A stretch of 64,000 bases of DNA from Nitrospira sp. GTDB taxonomy: Bacteria; Nitrospirota; Nitrospiria; Nitrospirales; Nitrospiraceae. The translations under genes and the position numbers were made by a program. Under the pieces are notes generated by a model. That model was not told the DNA's origin. It made no database searches and worked only from the letters and a program-made list of their open reading frames with translations. Every line of letters starts with the position of its first letter. Position 1 is the stretch's first letter. This document shows positions 1 to 8,374 of the stretch, in pieces. The DNA lies in contig JALDRG010000003.1 of the NCBI GenBank assembly GCA_031315995.1, positions 248,001 to 312,000 on the forward strand. Reading direction: 5' to 3'.

Positions 1-635
1 TGCTACGGGAATTGCTGTCGGCACTGGAACCATTGGACCGCGTCACGTTTGAAAAACGCTTGAACGGCGCCGTGGCCGTCGTTCCGTTTGAAGAGGCACT
101 TCACGGGATTCTGCTTCCGTTTCAAGAACAGGTAGGAGAGCTGTGGCACGATGGTCATATCAACATTGCCATCGAACATTACGTGACGAAGCAAATCCAG
201 CAAAAGATTTTCTCCGCCATGAATCAGCTGCCGGTGGCCGAGTTCGGCGCCAAGGTGGTTGTGGCCTGTCCACCTGGAGAGGAACACGACCTGGCGGCAT
301 TGGCAGTCGCCTATCGATGCCGTGTGCGCGGCTGTCGAGTGTACTACCTGGGTGCCAACGTGCCGATTTCCTCACTGAGCCGACTCTGCAGCCATGCTAC
401 CCCAGATTTGACCATTCTCTCGTTTACCCTGGTCCCTCCGGATAGCAGCGCAATGGAATTGATTCGCACCCTGGCGGAGGAACTCACCCCGGTCTCCACC
501 GTCATGGCCGGTGGCCATGGCGCGCTCGCGATGCGCGACCAGTTCGCGCAATGCCATGTCGGCGTTTTGGAAAACTTCGGCGAGTTAGACGAGGTGTTGG
601 AGCGATTCACGCGGCGATCCGCGATTCCGGGGTGA
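1..635 (+). CDS. CarH/LitR-like adenosylcobalamin-binding light-sensing regulator, 5' end cut off by the window
   Basis: The frame is open from base 3, so the N-terminus, expected to be a MerR-type DNA-binding domain, lies outside the window. What remains is the helical bundle plus the B12-binding Rossmann domain. Numbering from the TTG at 12, W45-H46 and E55-H56 form the W-x9-EH motif of CarH light sensors, in which the residue after the Trp is the upper axial ligand. E90-x-H92 is the E-x-H-x-x-G cobalamin motif with Ala instead of the final Gly; H92 would be the lower axial ligand. A GG pair follows near the C-terminus. In known CarH proteins darkness with AdoCbl gives a DNA-binding tetramer and light disrupts it. 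A non-photosensory MerR-B12 protein is the alternative. Confidence 0.8.
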   Translation, partial: LRELLSALEPLDRVTFEKRLNGAVAVVPFEEALHGILLPFQEQVGELWHDGHINIAIEHYVTKQIQQKIFSAMNQLPVAEFGAKVVVACPPGEEHDLAALAVAYRCRVRGCRVYYLGANVPISSLSRLCSHATPDLTILSFTLVPPDSSAMELIRTLAEELTPVSTVMAGGHGALAMRDQFAQCHVGVLENFGELDEVLERFTRRSAIPG

Positions 636-653
636 GAAGGAGATACCCTTCGG

Positions 654-1070
654 ATGGCCACCTACCCGCTCACCGTGTTCTATGACGGAGCCTGTCCGAT
701 TTGCGCCCGCGAAATGGCGTTGATGAAGCGCCTCGACAGGAAACAACGGCTCACCATACTCGACTTTTCATCTCCTCATTTCGACGTTGCACCAGCCGGG
801 CTTGCTGTCGCAGACCTCAGCGCGGTGATTCACGCTCAATGGGCTGACGGCACAGTCATCACCGGCGTAGAGGTATTTCGTGCTATTTGGCAGGCCGTCG
901 GCTTGGGATTCCTCGCTCGACTGAGTCGGCTTTCTGTGGTCGATCGGCTCGTGGTGAAAGCCTACGCCTGGTTTGCCAGGAACCGGCTCTGGTTGACCGG
1001 TCGCGGCGACAGCTGTTCCGAACATTGCCGCACGACAAGCCCACGCAAGCCGACGCATCCCCTCCGGTAA
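654..1070 (+). CDS. DCC-family (DUF393) thiol-disulfide oxidoreductase-like protein
   Basis: A 138-residue protein opening with a beta strand and the signature YDGACPICAREM, the D-x-x-C-P-x-C motif that names the DCC family and resembles a thioredoxin-like active site. It begins 18 bases after the upstream B12 regulator, with a GAGAAGGAGA ribosome-binding site, so the two are probably co-transcribed. The biochemical role of DCC proteins is poorly defined. The neighbourhood suggests a light- or redox-linked job, which is inference. Length is normal for the family. Confidence 0.85.
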   Translation: MATYPLTVFYDGACPICAREMALMKRLDRKQRLTILDFSSPHFDVAPAGLAVADLSAVIHAQWADGTVITGVEVFRAIWQAVGLGFLARLSRLSVVDRLVVKAYAWFARNRLWLTGRGDSCSEHCRTTSPRKPTHPLR

Positions 1071-1112
1071 CCTCTATCCGTGATCCGCCCTACAATTCGG
1101 ATGTCGCGAGGG

Positions 1113-1316
1113 TTACGACGCCGAAGCCGGTTCAACCCACAGCTGGCTGATCAAGAACCGCTGCAGGAGTTCTCCGTCCGGGGAGTTGCGCGCGATGCTG
1201 GTAGTCCGGATATTCGAGCCTTCGCTGAAGTGGAGGATAAAATCTTCACGTTCTTCGTGGATGAACTGAATATACGCGAGGTTGATATAAAACCGACCGA
1301 CCTTGAGGAGGGGCAT
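1113..1316 (-). CDS. small hypothetical protein, LytTR-like strand pattern
   Basis: A longer frame runs upstream to 1517, but the ATG at 1316 is preceded by AGAAAGGA at a good distance, which gives a 67-residue protein. The sequence alternates hydrophobic and charged residues (VGRFYINLAYIQFIHEE) in a way that recalls the first strands of LytTR DNA-binding domains, where a short strand, I-x-x-I-E and an aromatic-rich strand follow each other. The similarity is only by eye and the protein is too short for a full LytTR domain. It is convergent with the DCC gene. Function unknown. Confidence 0.5.
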   Translation of the reverse strand: MPLLKVGRFYINLAYIQFIHEEREDFILHFSEGSNIRTTSIARNSPDGELLQRFLISQLWVEPASAS

Positions 1317-1428
1317 ACCGTCCTTTCTGAGCCTGCTCTCCACACGAAGCGGCGGCGATGGAGGCGGCCCGTTGCGCGAGGGTCCGGTGATCAGCAACTG
1401 GGCGTCTTGATTCTCTGATTCTCTCACC

Positions 1429-2736
1429 TTATCGTCGTGGCTGGGTCGCTTGCTCGCGCTCGTTTCTCCAAATCTTCTTTCCCACAAACGAGGCAACGGC
1501 TTGATGCCCCAGCCCATTCATATGCGTGTCATCACGCCACCAGAGCAAATCCTGCGACGCATCAAACAGTCGCCGGGCTTCCTCCTGAAGAAAGGCCTTG
1601 CTGTCCCAGCAATGCAACGAGACCTGCTCACAGGCGCCCAGGACCGCTTCCGCAAAGCCCGACGGTCCGATTGCCTCATAGGCCGACTGCGGCGCGAGCA
1701 ACCATGGATACACCTCTCCCTTTGTCGGCAAGATGACGATGGTCACGCGCAGGCCCAGACGGTCGGTCGCCGCCTTCATGGATCGAAACGTCGTCAGGAA
1801 TTTCGCAAAGTTGGGATGTCGTTCGACCTCAGCGCGAGCACGACCGCCCCAGACCTCCTGCGGACCATAGAAGAGAACGGGCCGGCCATCAGGCAGCGAC
1901 CGGATGATGACCTGCTTCGAAACGCCTCCCCAGCGGCTCTGAAGCGCATTCCATCCCTGCCTGAGCGGCGAACGATCCCGAAAGGTGCGGTACTCCACCC
2001 ACGCAGATGAAAGGCCAGTTCGCCAAGGTAAGGACTCGATTTCCCAGATTTCTCCTCCCGCATCGTCCAGATCGTTTCCCGTGTACAGCGTCCATATGAG
2101 ATCCGCTCCCGGTACGAGTGATAACTTTGGCACCTCGAGAGAAAAATTGAGGTACTGATCATACGGTCCACCCGGGTACGAGAGATTGTAGACGGATAAT
2201 CCATACCGGGCCTCCAAGACACGGGAAAACGTCGCGGTCTGGGTGATGCCCACACCCGCCGCGAACGAATCCCCCAGAACGATGAGGTCCACGAGTTTCG
2301 GCACCGCGTCGTTGCGAAACCCTAACGCATCTGTTCGGAACTCGACCTCGCGGGGCTCGCGAAACATCGGATCGCCGCTCATCGCTGCCAGATCTCCGTA
2401 GACGGATCCTGAAAAATCGACCATCGCATCCCACCGGCCCAGAATCGGCAATGCCGGTAGACGCCGCTGATGCTGGTTCATCGGTGAGTAATGAAGTTGC
2501 GCACCGAGCACCGGCCGCAGGATGAGATCACAGACCGTCGCCGTAAGGCACACCGAAACCAGCAAGAGCAGGATGCGAGCGGCCCGATCGGTTCGTGATG
2601 TCACGAGAAACCAGGCCACCGGCGCCAACAGCAGCACCTCGATCAAGCCGTTTTTCAGAATGCCCACCGCAAACGGCAACGCCGTGCTCGCCGCGGCCAG
2701 AGCGGCCACGGCTATCCGTTGGGGAGAAAGTCTCAC
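1429..2736 (-). CDS. membrane-anchored SGNH/GDSL-type hydrolase or acyl-transfer protein
   Basis: About 435 residues. The N-terminus has several hydrophobic helices (roughly residues 5-75), so the catalytic part is probably periplasmic. SGNH blocks are visible: VLGDSFAAGVG (nucleophile Ser), TGND (block III) and DTHMNGLGH (catalytic Asp and His). Proteins of this build add or remove acetyl groups on exopolysaccharides, as in AlgJ/AlgX-like systems. The GTG at 2736 is chosen because it lies 13 bases after the glycosyltransferase stop and gives a typical signal-anchor start. The frame extends to 2778 with an implausible leader overlapping the upstream gene. It is the last gene of a methyltransferase-glycosyltransferase-SGNH set. 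Confidence 0.8.
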   Translation of the reverse strand: MRLSPQRIAVAALAAASTALPFAVGILKNGLIEVLLLAPVAWFLVTSRTDRAARILLLLVSVCLTATVCDLILRPVLGAQLHYSPMNQHQRRLPALPILGRWDAMVDFSGSVYGDLAAMSGDPMFREPREVEFRTDALGFRNDAVPKLVDLIVLGDSFAAGVGITQTATFSRVLEARYGLSVYNLSYPGGPYDQYLNFSLEVPKLSLVPGADLIWTLYTGNDLDDAGGEIWEIESLPWRTGLSSAWVEYRTFRDRSPLRQGWNALQSRWGGVSKQVIIRSLPDGRPVLFYGPQEVWGGRARAEVERHPNFAKFLTTFRSMKAATDRLGLRVTIVILPTKGEVYPWLLAPQSAYEAIGPSGFAEAVLGACEQVSLHCWDSKAFLQEEARRLFDASQDLLWWRDDTHMNGLGHQAVASFVGKKIWRNEREQATQPRR

Positions 2737-2749
2737 GGCGTGTATGCCC

Positions 2750-3637
2750 TCAGAGAGACCGCACGAACCGGGAAGCACAGCGCCAGGCCGCCTTTAAACT
2801 TTTTCCCTCACCGAGACTCAGCTTGAGTCCCTGCAGCAGTGCGGATCGGCCTTCCCGTCGTTGCCCGCCCTTGAGTAAATATTTCCCCTGATCGGCCAAA
2901 TAGAAGGCCATTTCCCGTTGGAGATAGAGGCGCTTGACCGGTTCCTGGCCGAAACGGGCCATGAGCTTTTTGATGAGAAGCGGACGATGTCCCAGCGCAA
3001 TCTCGGCCGGTTTGATCTCGCGGTTACGATGCTGGGTCAACGGCTCGGAAATACCGGCGATGGTCGTCGCAGCGGCAATCCTGGTCCACAACTCATGGTC
3101 ATCCATGCCGGCGGAGTTAAACTGCTCGTCGAATCCTCCCACAGCCTCGAGGACCGACCGACGGATGAGCGTGGCTGAGGGGGTGGGCACAAAACCTTGC
3201 ACAAACAGACGCGCGAATTCATGTTGCGGCTGGTAGGCCGGTCCGAATTGATGCAGAGGGCGACCGGCGCGATCTAGGTGCGCGACATCCGTCACGACCA
3301 TGCCCACAGCAGGCTGTGTATCGAGAACCTCCACTTGCTTCGCCAGCTTGTCCGGCGCCCACAAGTCGTCATGATCCAGCAGCGCAATGTAGCGGCCGTG
3401 CGCGGCTGCGATCCCGCGATTTCGCGCCTGAGCGACCCCGCCGTTCGGCTGCTGAATATACCGAATTCGGTCCCCATAGAGACGGAGCTCATCGCCCGAG
3501 CCATCCGTCGAACCGTCGTCGATCACCACGATCTCATACTCGTGATAGGTCTGGGCGAAGACGCTCTCGATGGTTTCCTGGATCACATCCCGCGCGTTAT
3601 ACAGCGGAATGACCACGCTGACGACCGGCTCCGGCAT
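2750..3637 (-). CDS. family 2 glycosyltransferase
   Basis: A 295-residue GT-A enzyme. The N-terminal VSVVIPLYNA strand, VIDDGSTDGS (nucleotide-binding Asp), the NGGVAQARNRG segment and LLDHDDLW (the D-x-D-like metal site) are all in canonical order. The C-terminal third is helical and variable, as usual for acceptor recognition. It is probably cytoplasmic, transferring a sugar from a nucleotide donor to a surface glycan. It starts four bases after the upstream methyltransferase stop, so the two are surely one transcript. Donor and acceptor cannot be predicted. Confidence 0.93.
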   Translation of the reverse strand: MPEPVVSVVIPLYNARDVIQETIESVFAQTYHEYEIVVIDDGSTDGSGDELRLYGDRIRYIQQPNGGVAQARNRGIAAAHGRYIALLDHDDLWAPDKLAKQVEVLDTQPAVGMVVTDVAHLDRAGRPLHQFGPAYQPQHEFARLFVQGFVPTPSATLIRRSVLEAVGGFDEQFNSAGMDDHELWTRIAAATTIAGISEPLTQHRNREIKPAEIALGHRPLLIKKLMARFGQEPVKRLYLQREMAFYLADQGKYLLKGGQRREGRSALLQGLKLSLGEGKSLKAAWRCASRFVRSL

Positions 3638-3641
3638 CTGA

Positions 3642-4205
3642 CTACGGTTTCACCGCCTCCAAAATGACCATCATTTCTTCACAGACGTTCCATAAATACC
3701 GACGACAGCGCTTCTGAAGATACGCCGGGAAATACTTAAACGGCTTCCGCATGGCGAACTCGATCACCACCGTGCGAAAGTTGGTGTTCAATCCATAATA
3801 ATTGGGCGATTTGAAATACTCGAAACTTTCCTCCGTCATGAACCGGACATGGGTGGGGTCGATAAACGCTTTTCGCGAAGTGTAGTACGGCGTCTTGATA
3901 TAGACCCGCGCGCCGGGAGCACACACGCGATAGAGGTCCACCATGAATGTAATCAAATCGCGCATGTGTTCGACGAAATGAATCGAATAGGCGGCGGCGA
4001 TACTGCTGTCCTTGAAGGGGAGCCCGCGTTCGAAATCACAGACCACATCGACGCCGGGGAGGGCTCGCTGATCGACGCCGACCGTGCCGCGTTGCTTGAG
4101 CGATCCACAACCGATGTCCAGGACGAGGCCCTTTCGAGAAGCCTCCGTCACCTCGGGAGGGACCGGACGATCAATCCAGAACCGCTCGGATGAACCGGTA
4201 GTCAT
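3642..4205 (-). CDS. class I SAM-dependent methyltransferase
   Basis: A 187-residue protein with motif I LDIGCGS, a motif II acidic residue in GVDQR, and DFERGLPF followed by AAYSIHFVEHM, the pattern of type-11 methyltransferases. It is the first gene of the surface-glycan operon and may cap or modify a sugar or lipid carrier. No clear Shine-Dalgarno precedes the ATG, so translation may start from a near-leaderless transcript or a slightly different codon. The substrate is unknown. Confidence 0.88.
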   Translation of the reverse strand: MTTGSSERFWIDRPVPPEVTEASRKGLVLDIGCGSLKQRGTVGVDQRALPGVDVVCDFERGLPFKDSSIAAAYSIHFVEHMRDLITFMVDLYRVCAPGARVYIKTPYYTSRKAFIDPTHVRFMTEESFEYFKSPNYYGLNTNFRTVVIEFAMRKPFKYFPAYLQKRCRRYLWNVCEEMMVILEAVKP

Positions 4206-4481
4206 TTAGAGAGCTAGGAGCGAACAAATGAAGGGTATTTGCCTGTGATTCATTGATCTGCGCTTGGGTCGGGTGAGCCGCGCCGGGAACCGAGGCAGCA
4301 GTGTAGCAAAGCGAGCGGCTCAAGTCATGCTCGAAGAAGGCAGCCTCCCGCCCTCTAGGCTTTTGAATTGATATCTAAGCTGACAGCTGACTTTCCTTGG
4401 AATACTGCACGACATTATCCTTCACGATTAACCCGGAAACATTCCGTCTGGAGAATCCGCTGATCGGTGCTTCCTATCATT

Positions 4482-4847
4482 TCACGATCGTGTACTCAAT
4501 TGAATCGCCGTTCCACACTCTTCACACATCCATTCGGAGCGCTCGGAACCACCCGGCTCATCCGATGGCGCCGGTGCCTGTCGCATGGGTTGCACGCAGC
4601 GATAACAGTAGAGCGCGCGATCCACAATGATTTCCCATTGAATCGGTTCCGAGGTGCCTCGCCTCCCATTCTTATCAAGAGAGAGCAGCGCATGGCCCAT
4701 TACGGTTTCGACAAGATCCTCTAACGTGTCCTCTGAAGAGACGGCCGGGAGAGGGATCGGTCGCATGGAGTCAATCTGGATGGAACAGAGCCCGGTCTTC
4801 CACATTCCGTCGGCACTGCGCTGGATGGGTATCTTGGCTCGTATCAT
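4482..4847 (-). CDS. hypothetical protein with C-terminal zinc-ribbon cysteines
   Basis: A 121-residue protein of unknown function. Its C-terminus carries two paired cysteines, CYRC and CEEC, about 30 residues apart, consistent with a rubredoxin-like zinc ribbon. The N-terminal 70 residues are mixed alpha/beta with an acidic EDTLEDLVETVMG helix. The ribosome-binding site is weak. The next genes downstream are also small uncharacterised proteins. No family is recognised; the zinc site is inferred from cysteine spacing only. Confidence 0.6.
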   Translation of the reverse strand: MIRAKIPIQRSADGMWKTGLCSIQIDSMRPIPLPAVSSEDTLEDLVETVMGHALLSLDKNGRRGTSEPIQWEIIVDRALYCYRCVQPMRQAPAPSDEPGGSERSEWMCEECGTAIQLSTRS

Positions 4848-4966
4848 TGTATGGTGCAGCCGGGTCGGGCCGCGTCATCTCCTTTCAGCAACAATCACTC
4901 CCTCGCTCGGCTCGCGAAGACGATGTGATGGATGGTCTCAGAAACAGCCCACGAGAAACACAAGGC

Positions 4967-5119
4967 CTACATTCTACCGGTCAATGCAAGCACGATCACG
5001 ACCAGCAGAATGATCCCCAGTCCCCCCGAAGGATAATAACCCCATCCACTGCTATACGGCCATGTCGGAAGCGCTCCCACCAGCAACAATATCAGGATCA
5101 CCAGCAATATGTTGTTCAT
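4967..5119 (-). CDS. DUF3309 small membrane protein, 50 residues
   Basis: A short gene. The ATG at 5119 is preceded by GGAGTGA at five bases. The protein is two hydrophobic segments separated by the hallmark loop GALPTWPYSSGWGYYPSGG, which is almost invariant in DUF3309 proteins of many Gram-negative bacteria. The C-terminal helix ends in TGRM. Function is unknown; the family is a small inner-membrane protein. It overlaps the 3' end of another possible small frame, and of the two the DUF3309 frame is much the better supported. Confidence 0.9.
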   Translation of the reverse strand: MNNILLVILILLLVGALPTWPYSSGWGYYPSGGLGIILLVVIVLALTGRM

Positions 5120-5306
5120 AGTTCACTCCGTCGTAAAAGGTGTGATTCGCACTCCCGTCAACTTCAGAGCCTCCGCGATTGAGGCGTCCTCGCTCGCTCC
5201 ACCGCACCGACATCGCAAGCAGACCCACCATTGCGAGTCCCACAATCACGAGCAGGAGCAGCACAGTCGCAGCAAGAATGAACCAGGACCTGAGTTCACG
5301 ATTCAT
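5052..5306 (-). CDS. possible small single-pass membrane protein
   Basis: An open frame of about 84 residues (92 if the first ATG at 5330 is used). The N-terminal half is one strongly hydrophobic helix, WFILAATVLLLLVIVGLAMV, followed by a polar tail. It overlaps the start of the DUF3309 gene by 68 bases in another frame, so its tail, or the whole frame, may be fortuitous. A true membrane helix next to a start codon argues for it; the long overlap and weak ribosome-binding site argue against. Confidence 0.35.
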   Translation of the reverse strand: MNRELRSWFILAATVLLLLVIVGLAMVGLLAMSVRWSERGRLNRGGSEVDGSANHTFYDGVNYEQHIAGDPDIVAGGSASDMAV

Positions 5307-5378
5307 CACTTCCATTCTTAGTGTTTTCACGCGCCATCGGTCCTGGGAAGAGGGTCGCCTTCAATCAACGATTCAGAA

Positions 5379-5600
5379 TCAGCGCACCGGTTTCGCAGTA
5401 GGAGGCTGTGCCCCCGATCCCTTCGCACGAGCCGGCTCCCCTTGAACCTGTCGATTGCACCCACTGTTTCCGGACGCACTGAGCTGGAACGGTTGCAGCT
5501 TCTCATCGATGCAAAAGCCAACCGTCGAGTCCGCGATGTTCGCTGTCGGTTCGATCTGCCACCACTTGCAACTCTTGCAGAGTCCCCATTGCTGTGCCAT
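5379..5600 (-). CDS. small cysteine-containing hypothetical protein
   Basis: A 73-residue protein beginning MAQQWGLCKSCKWW, with two further cysteines in GFCIDE and GCNRQ. Four cysteines in this arrangement could bind zinc or an iron-sulfur centre. The tail is low in structure (Ala, Pro, Gly, Lys). No family name can be given. It is followed on the same strand by other small genes. The cysteine pattern and the absence of a competing frame are the evidence that it is real. Confidence 0.6.
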   Translation of the reverse strand: MAQQWGLCKSCKWWQIEPTANIADSTVGFCIDEKLQPFQLSASGNSGCNRQVQGEPARAKGSGAQPPTAKPVR

Positions 5601-5901
5601 GCGAAAAACCTCTCAAGCTGGACGGTTGTAGGTCGCTATCAAGACTCTCACGGACTAGATGCTCAGAACGACTAGGCGAAGCCCTGGGAAAATGTTCTCG
5701 GAGAAGGAGTCACAATCGATGGTGCGGCTGGGGGAAGTAGGAGACGATCCTCCCATCAATTCGGAGGTGACCGGCGAACAATCTCACAGACGCCGGTGTG
5801 CGCAAGGAAAGGATCATGAAGATGGCTGGAATTACATATTCCACTCATACAACGAGGTGGAGCAATCTTGTAATCTTACGGAAATTAGGAAAGGAAGAGG
5901 G
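5601..5901. other. intergenic stretch before tRNA-Leu, nothing convincing seen
   Basis: Short frames occur on the plus strand, but they run through the tRNA gene and lack ribosome-binding sites. No hairpin followed by a T-run is obvious. Confidence 0.5.
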
Positions 5902-5988
5902 TGGTGCCGAAGCCGGGAGTTGAACCCGGATACCCTTACGGGCGCTGGTACCTGAAACCAGTGCGTCTGCCAGTTCCGCCACTTCGGC
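5902..5988 (-). tRNA. tRNA-Leu (anticodon CAG)
   Basis: On the minus strand the gene reads GCCGAAGTGGCGGAACTGGC at its 5' end, and the 3' strand ends CTTCGGCA followed by an encoded CCA at 5904-5902. The acceptor stem pairs 7 of 7. The anticodon loop is TTTCAGG, giving CAG, which reads CUG leucine codons. A long variable arm and GGTTCAACTCC in the T-arm fit a class II tRNA. Coordinates include the CCA. Confidence 0.97.
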
Positions 5989-6077
5989 CTGAGGAATGGA
6001 GTGGGATTATCGCTGATCGATTTGAACCCGTCAAGGTGAGTGCTGGGAAAATATCTGCCGGCTGAGCGCCATCCGCC

Positions 6078-7553
6078 TCAGCCGGCAGTCAGAACCCCGT
6101 CGGTGATATTCCAGGCACCACCCGCCGTCACCTCGCGCAAGTCTCCGCTGAGCACGATACGTTCACGAACCAGCCCTGCCGCCGCCAGCAAGAAGGCCGC
6201 GCGGATGCGCGGAGCCTCGTCCGCGATCAACACATCGAACCGCACCTTACGAAACAACGGATCGGCCGCCACTCGGGCCGCAGTCGTGACGATCACCCGC
6301 CGATTCTGCACGAAGGCCTGCCGGTTCGTATTCTCCTGCGCCGCCAACAGCTCGCGAATTTTCTTCGTGCCGCCCAACCGGATGACGTCCTCCTTGAGTT
6401 CGGCAAACTCCGGCCTGAGCTCCTTCGGAACCGCCGCTTCGGGAATCAGTTCGTCGATCCGCTGCTTGGCGATGTCGATCTCTTTGCGAAGCCCGGCACT
6501 GTGGCGCTCATAGATCAGCTTGTACTCGCGCAGCGACTCGACGTTCTTTCCTACCGCCTGCATGGACAGGCGCGTCCAGATAGGGAGCTGCTCGTAGTGG
6601 GTCAGGGTCGTCTCAATTTCTTTGATCTTGGCCTGGAAGTCGGTCAACTGGGTCACCAGTCTCCACTCCAACAGCCGGACCTCGTCCAAATCCTTCTGTT
6701 TCTGAGCCTTGTACGCGAGAATCGGCGTGAGCTCACGAAACCGGTCGTACTTCTTGCGAAGGACCGCCTTGTCGGATCGAGACTTGGCATAGAATTGATG
6801 CATCTGCGCTTCGAACCCAAGCTCCGCCAGAGGAATGCCGCCGCTCCCTTCCCCGATCGCCACCTCGTAGCGGCTCAGCCAGCTCTTGAAGGTGAGGCCG
6901 GCTGCTTTCATCGCCCGCGCGGTAAGCAGGGTCACTGCATCGGCAGTCTGGTGATCAGGGGTGACCAGGAGAATGCGCTTGTTGCCCCGAATCAGCTCGA
7001 TGACCAGCGTGGTCAGCTTCTGTCGACGCGCCGTCAGATCGTCTTGCCAGAAGGGGGTCAAGACGGAGGTTGGGATCAGGGCTTCCAGCGAGGCGCGGTC
7101 TCCGGACTGCCCTGCTTCGAGGACGGGCAACAGCCGTTCGGCCGGGCCCAACGTGTACGATGCGCCGGTCTTGCTCATCTCGGCTAAACGGTGACTGGTC
7201 GTGAGGGCCATTCCGGCGACATCCGGCACGAGCGTGGCGCTCTGCACAACCTCGCCGATGGCATCGAACAATTGCAGAACGAGACGTTCCCCCTCCTGCA
7301 GCAGCACGATCCCCTCCGTCGGTTCAGCCTCCTCGCCCAGCAGCAGGGTCGCAGACAGGTCGGCTCCGACCACCACGTCGGCAGACAGAAAGAATTCATA
7401 TAGATGCAAATTGCCGACGGTTTGGAGCAGCCGGCCGCGTTGGAGCGGAATCGACTGGTCGAGCCCCTGCTCCGTGTTTCGCGCAGCGTCACCTTCCAGC
7501 GTCGCGGCCAGCTGATCGAGGAGGTCCGGCAAGGTCTCTGGCATGGCGGTCAT
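6078..7553 (-). CDS. degenerate superfamily-1-like helicase/ATPase domain protein with coiled-coil insert
   Basis: About 491 residues when started at the ATG at 7553 (the frame extends to 7910 with an implausible leader that reaches back to rplI). The N-terminal half is unrecognised. The segment RILLVTPDHQTADAV resembles helicase motif Ia of the UPF1/Dna2 group, and the C-terminus has FDVLIADEAPR (motif II, Walker B) and VLSGDLRE (motif III). Between motif Ia and II sits about 180 residues rich in heptads. No Walker A (GxxxxGKT/S) is present where motif I should be, and the second RecA domain is absent. A nucleic-acid-binding pseudo-ATPase is the best guess. It is divergent from rplI. Confidence 0.65.
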   Translation of the reverse strand: MTAMPETLPDLLDQLAATLEGDAARNTEQGLDQSIPLQRGRLLQTVGNLHLYEFFLSADVVVGADLSATLLLGEEAEPTEGIVLLQEGERLVLQLFDAIGEVVQSATLVPDVAGMALTTSHRLAEMSKTGASYTLGPAERLLPVLEAGQSGDRASLEALIPTSVLTPFWQDDLTARRQKLTTLVIELIRGNKRILLVTPDHQTADAVTLLTARAMKAAGLTFKSWLSRYEVAIGEGSGGIPLAELGFEAQMHQFYAKSRSDKAVLRKKYDRFRELTPILAYKAQKQKDLDEVRLLEWRLVTQLTDFQAKIKEIETTLTHYEQLPIWTRLSMQAVGKNVESLREYKLIYERHSAGLRKEIDIAKQRIDELIPEAAVPKELRPEFAELKEDVIRLGGTKKIRELLAAQENTNRQAFVQNRRVIVTTAARVAADPLFRKVRFDVLIADEAPRIRAAFLLAAAGLVRERIVLSGDLREVTAGGAWNITDGVLTAG

Positions 7554-7842
7554 GATCCGTTCTTCCCCCGCGTTTCGGCGTGGCGCACCCCGCGGGGCCG
7601 TTCGCACACCCATGGCGGCATCGTGCGTGACATAGGGAGCGTATCTTAAAGAGTTGGGAAAGATCCTGTCCAGCAGCAGTCGCGCACAAGTGTCCAGCCG
7701 CAACGGCCGTGAAGCGCTGCACGGAACGCACGTGCCACCCTTCCAGGCTGATGAAGAAATCCCTCCTGGCGGCGTCAGATCAATTGACTTTCGCCCAGCC
7801 CGCCAGTATGCTTTTTCCCTTTCCAACAGAAGGAGTTGCAGT

Positions 7843-8319
7843 ATGAAGGTGATTCTCCAAGAAACACTCGAAGGCGTGGGCGACCTGGGCGACCTTCTGG
7901 ACGTCTCCAACGGGTTTGCCAGAAACTATCTGTTGCCTCGCAAAAAAGCCGTCGAAGCGAATAGCCGGAACATCAAAGAATTTGAGCATGCCAAGCGAGC
8001 CTTGGCCGAAAAGGCCAAGAAGGAAAAGCAGGACATCGAAGCGCATGGGAAGAAGATCTCGGCGGTTTCCCTGACGATCTCCGCCCAAGTAGGAAAAGAC
8101 GACAAAATGTTCGGGTCCGTCACGGCCAAGGACATTGCGGAAGGTTTGGCCGAGCAGGGGTTCACCGTGGATCGTCGAAAGATCCAGTTGGCCCAGCCCA
8201 TCAAGGAACTCGGTACCTTCGCGATCGCCATCAAGCTCCCGCGCGAAGTCACCGCCACCATCGCAGTCCACGTGGTGAAGCAACAAGAAGAGCCGGAAGA
8301 AGCCGCAACACCCGCTTAG
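7843..8319 (+). CDS. rplI: 50S ribosomal protein L9
   Basis: A 158-residue protein starting MKVILQETLEGVGDLGD, the L9 N-terminal domain that binds 23S rRNA, followed by the signature GFARNYLLPRKKA, a long connecting helix and the C-terminal domain. The upstream frame continues to 7654, but the ATG at 7843 has AGAAGGAG six to eight bases before it. The C-terminus has an acidic, alanine-rich tail of about ten residues. rpsF and rpsR, the usual neighbours, are not adjacent here; glyA follows 55 bases later. Confidence 0.98.
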   Translation: MKVILQETLEGVGDLGDLLDVSNGFARNYLLPRKKAVEANSRNIKEFEHAKRALAEKAKKEKQDIEAHGKKISAVSLTISAQVGKDDKMFGSVTAKDIAEGLAEQGFTVDRRKIQLAQPIKELGTFAIAIKLPREVTATIAVHVVKQQEEPEEAATPA

Positions 8320-8374
8320 CCAGTTGCGGGATCATGCGTGAACCACCAGACCGGAGGCCACGCTCGGAGGAACC

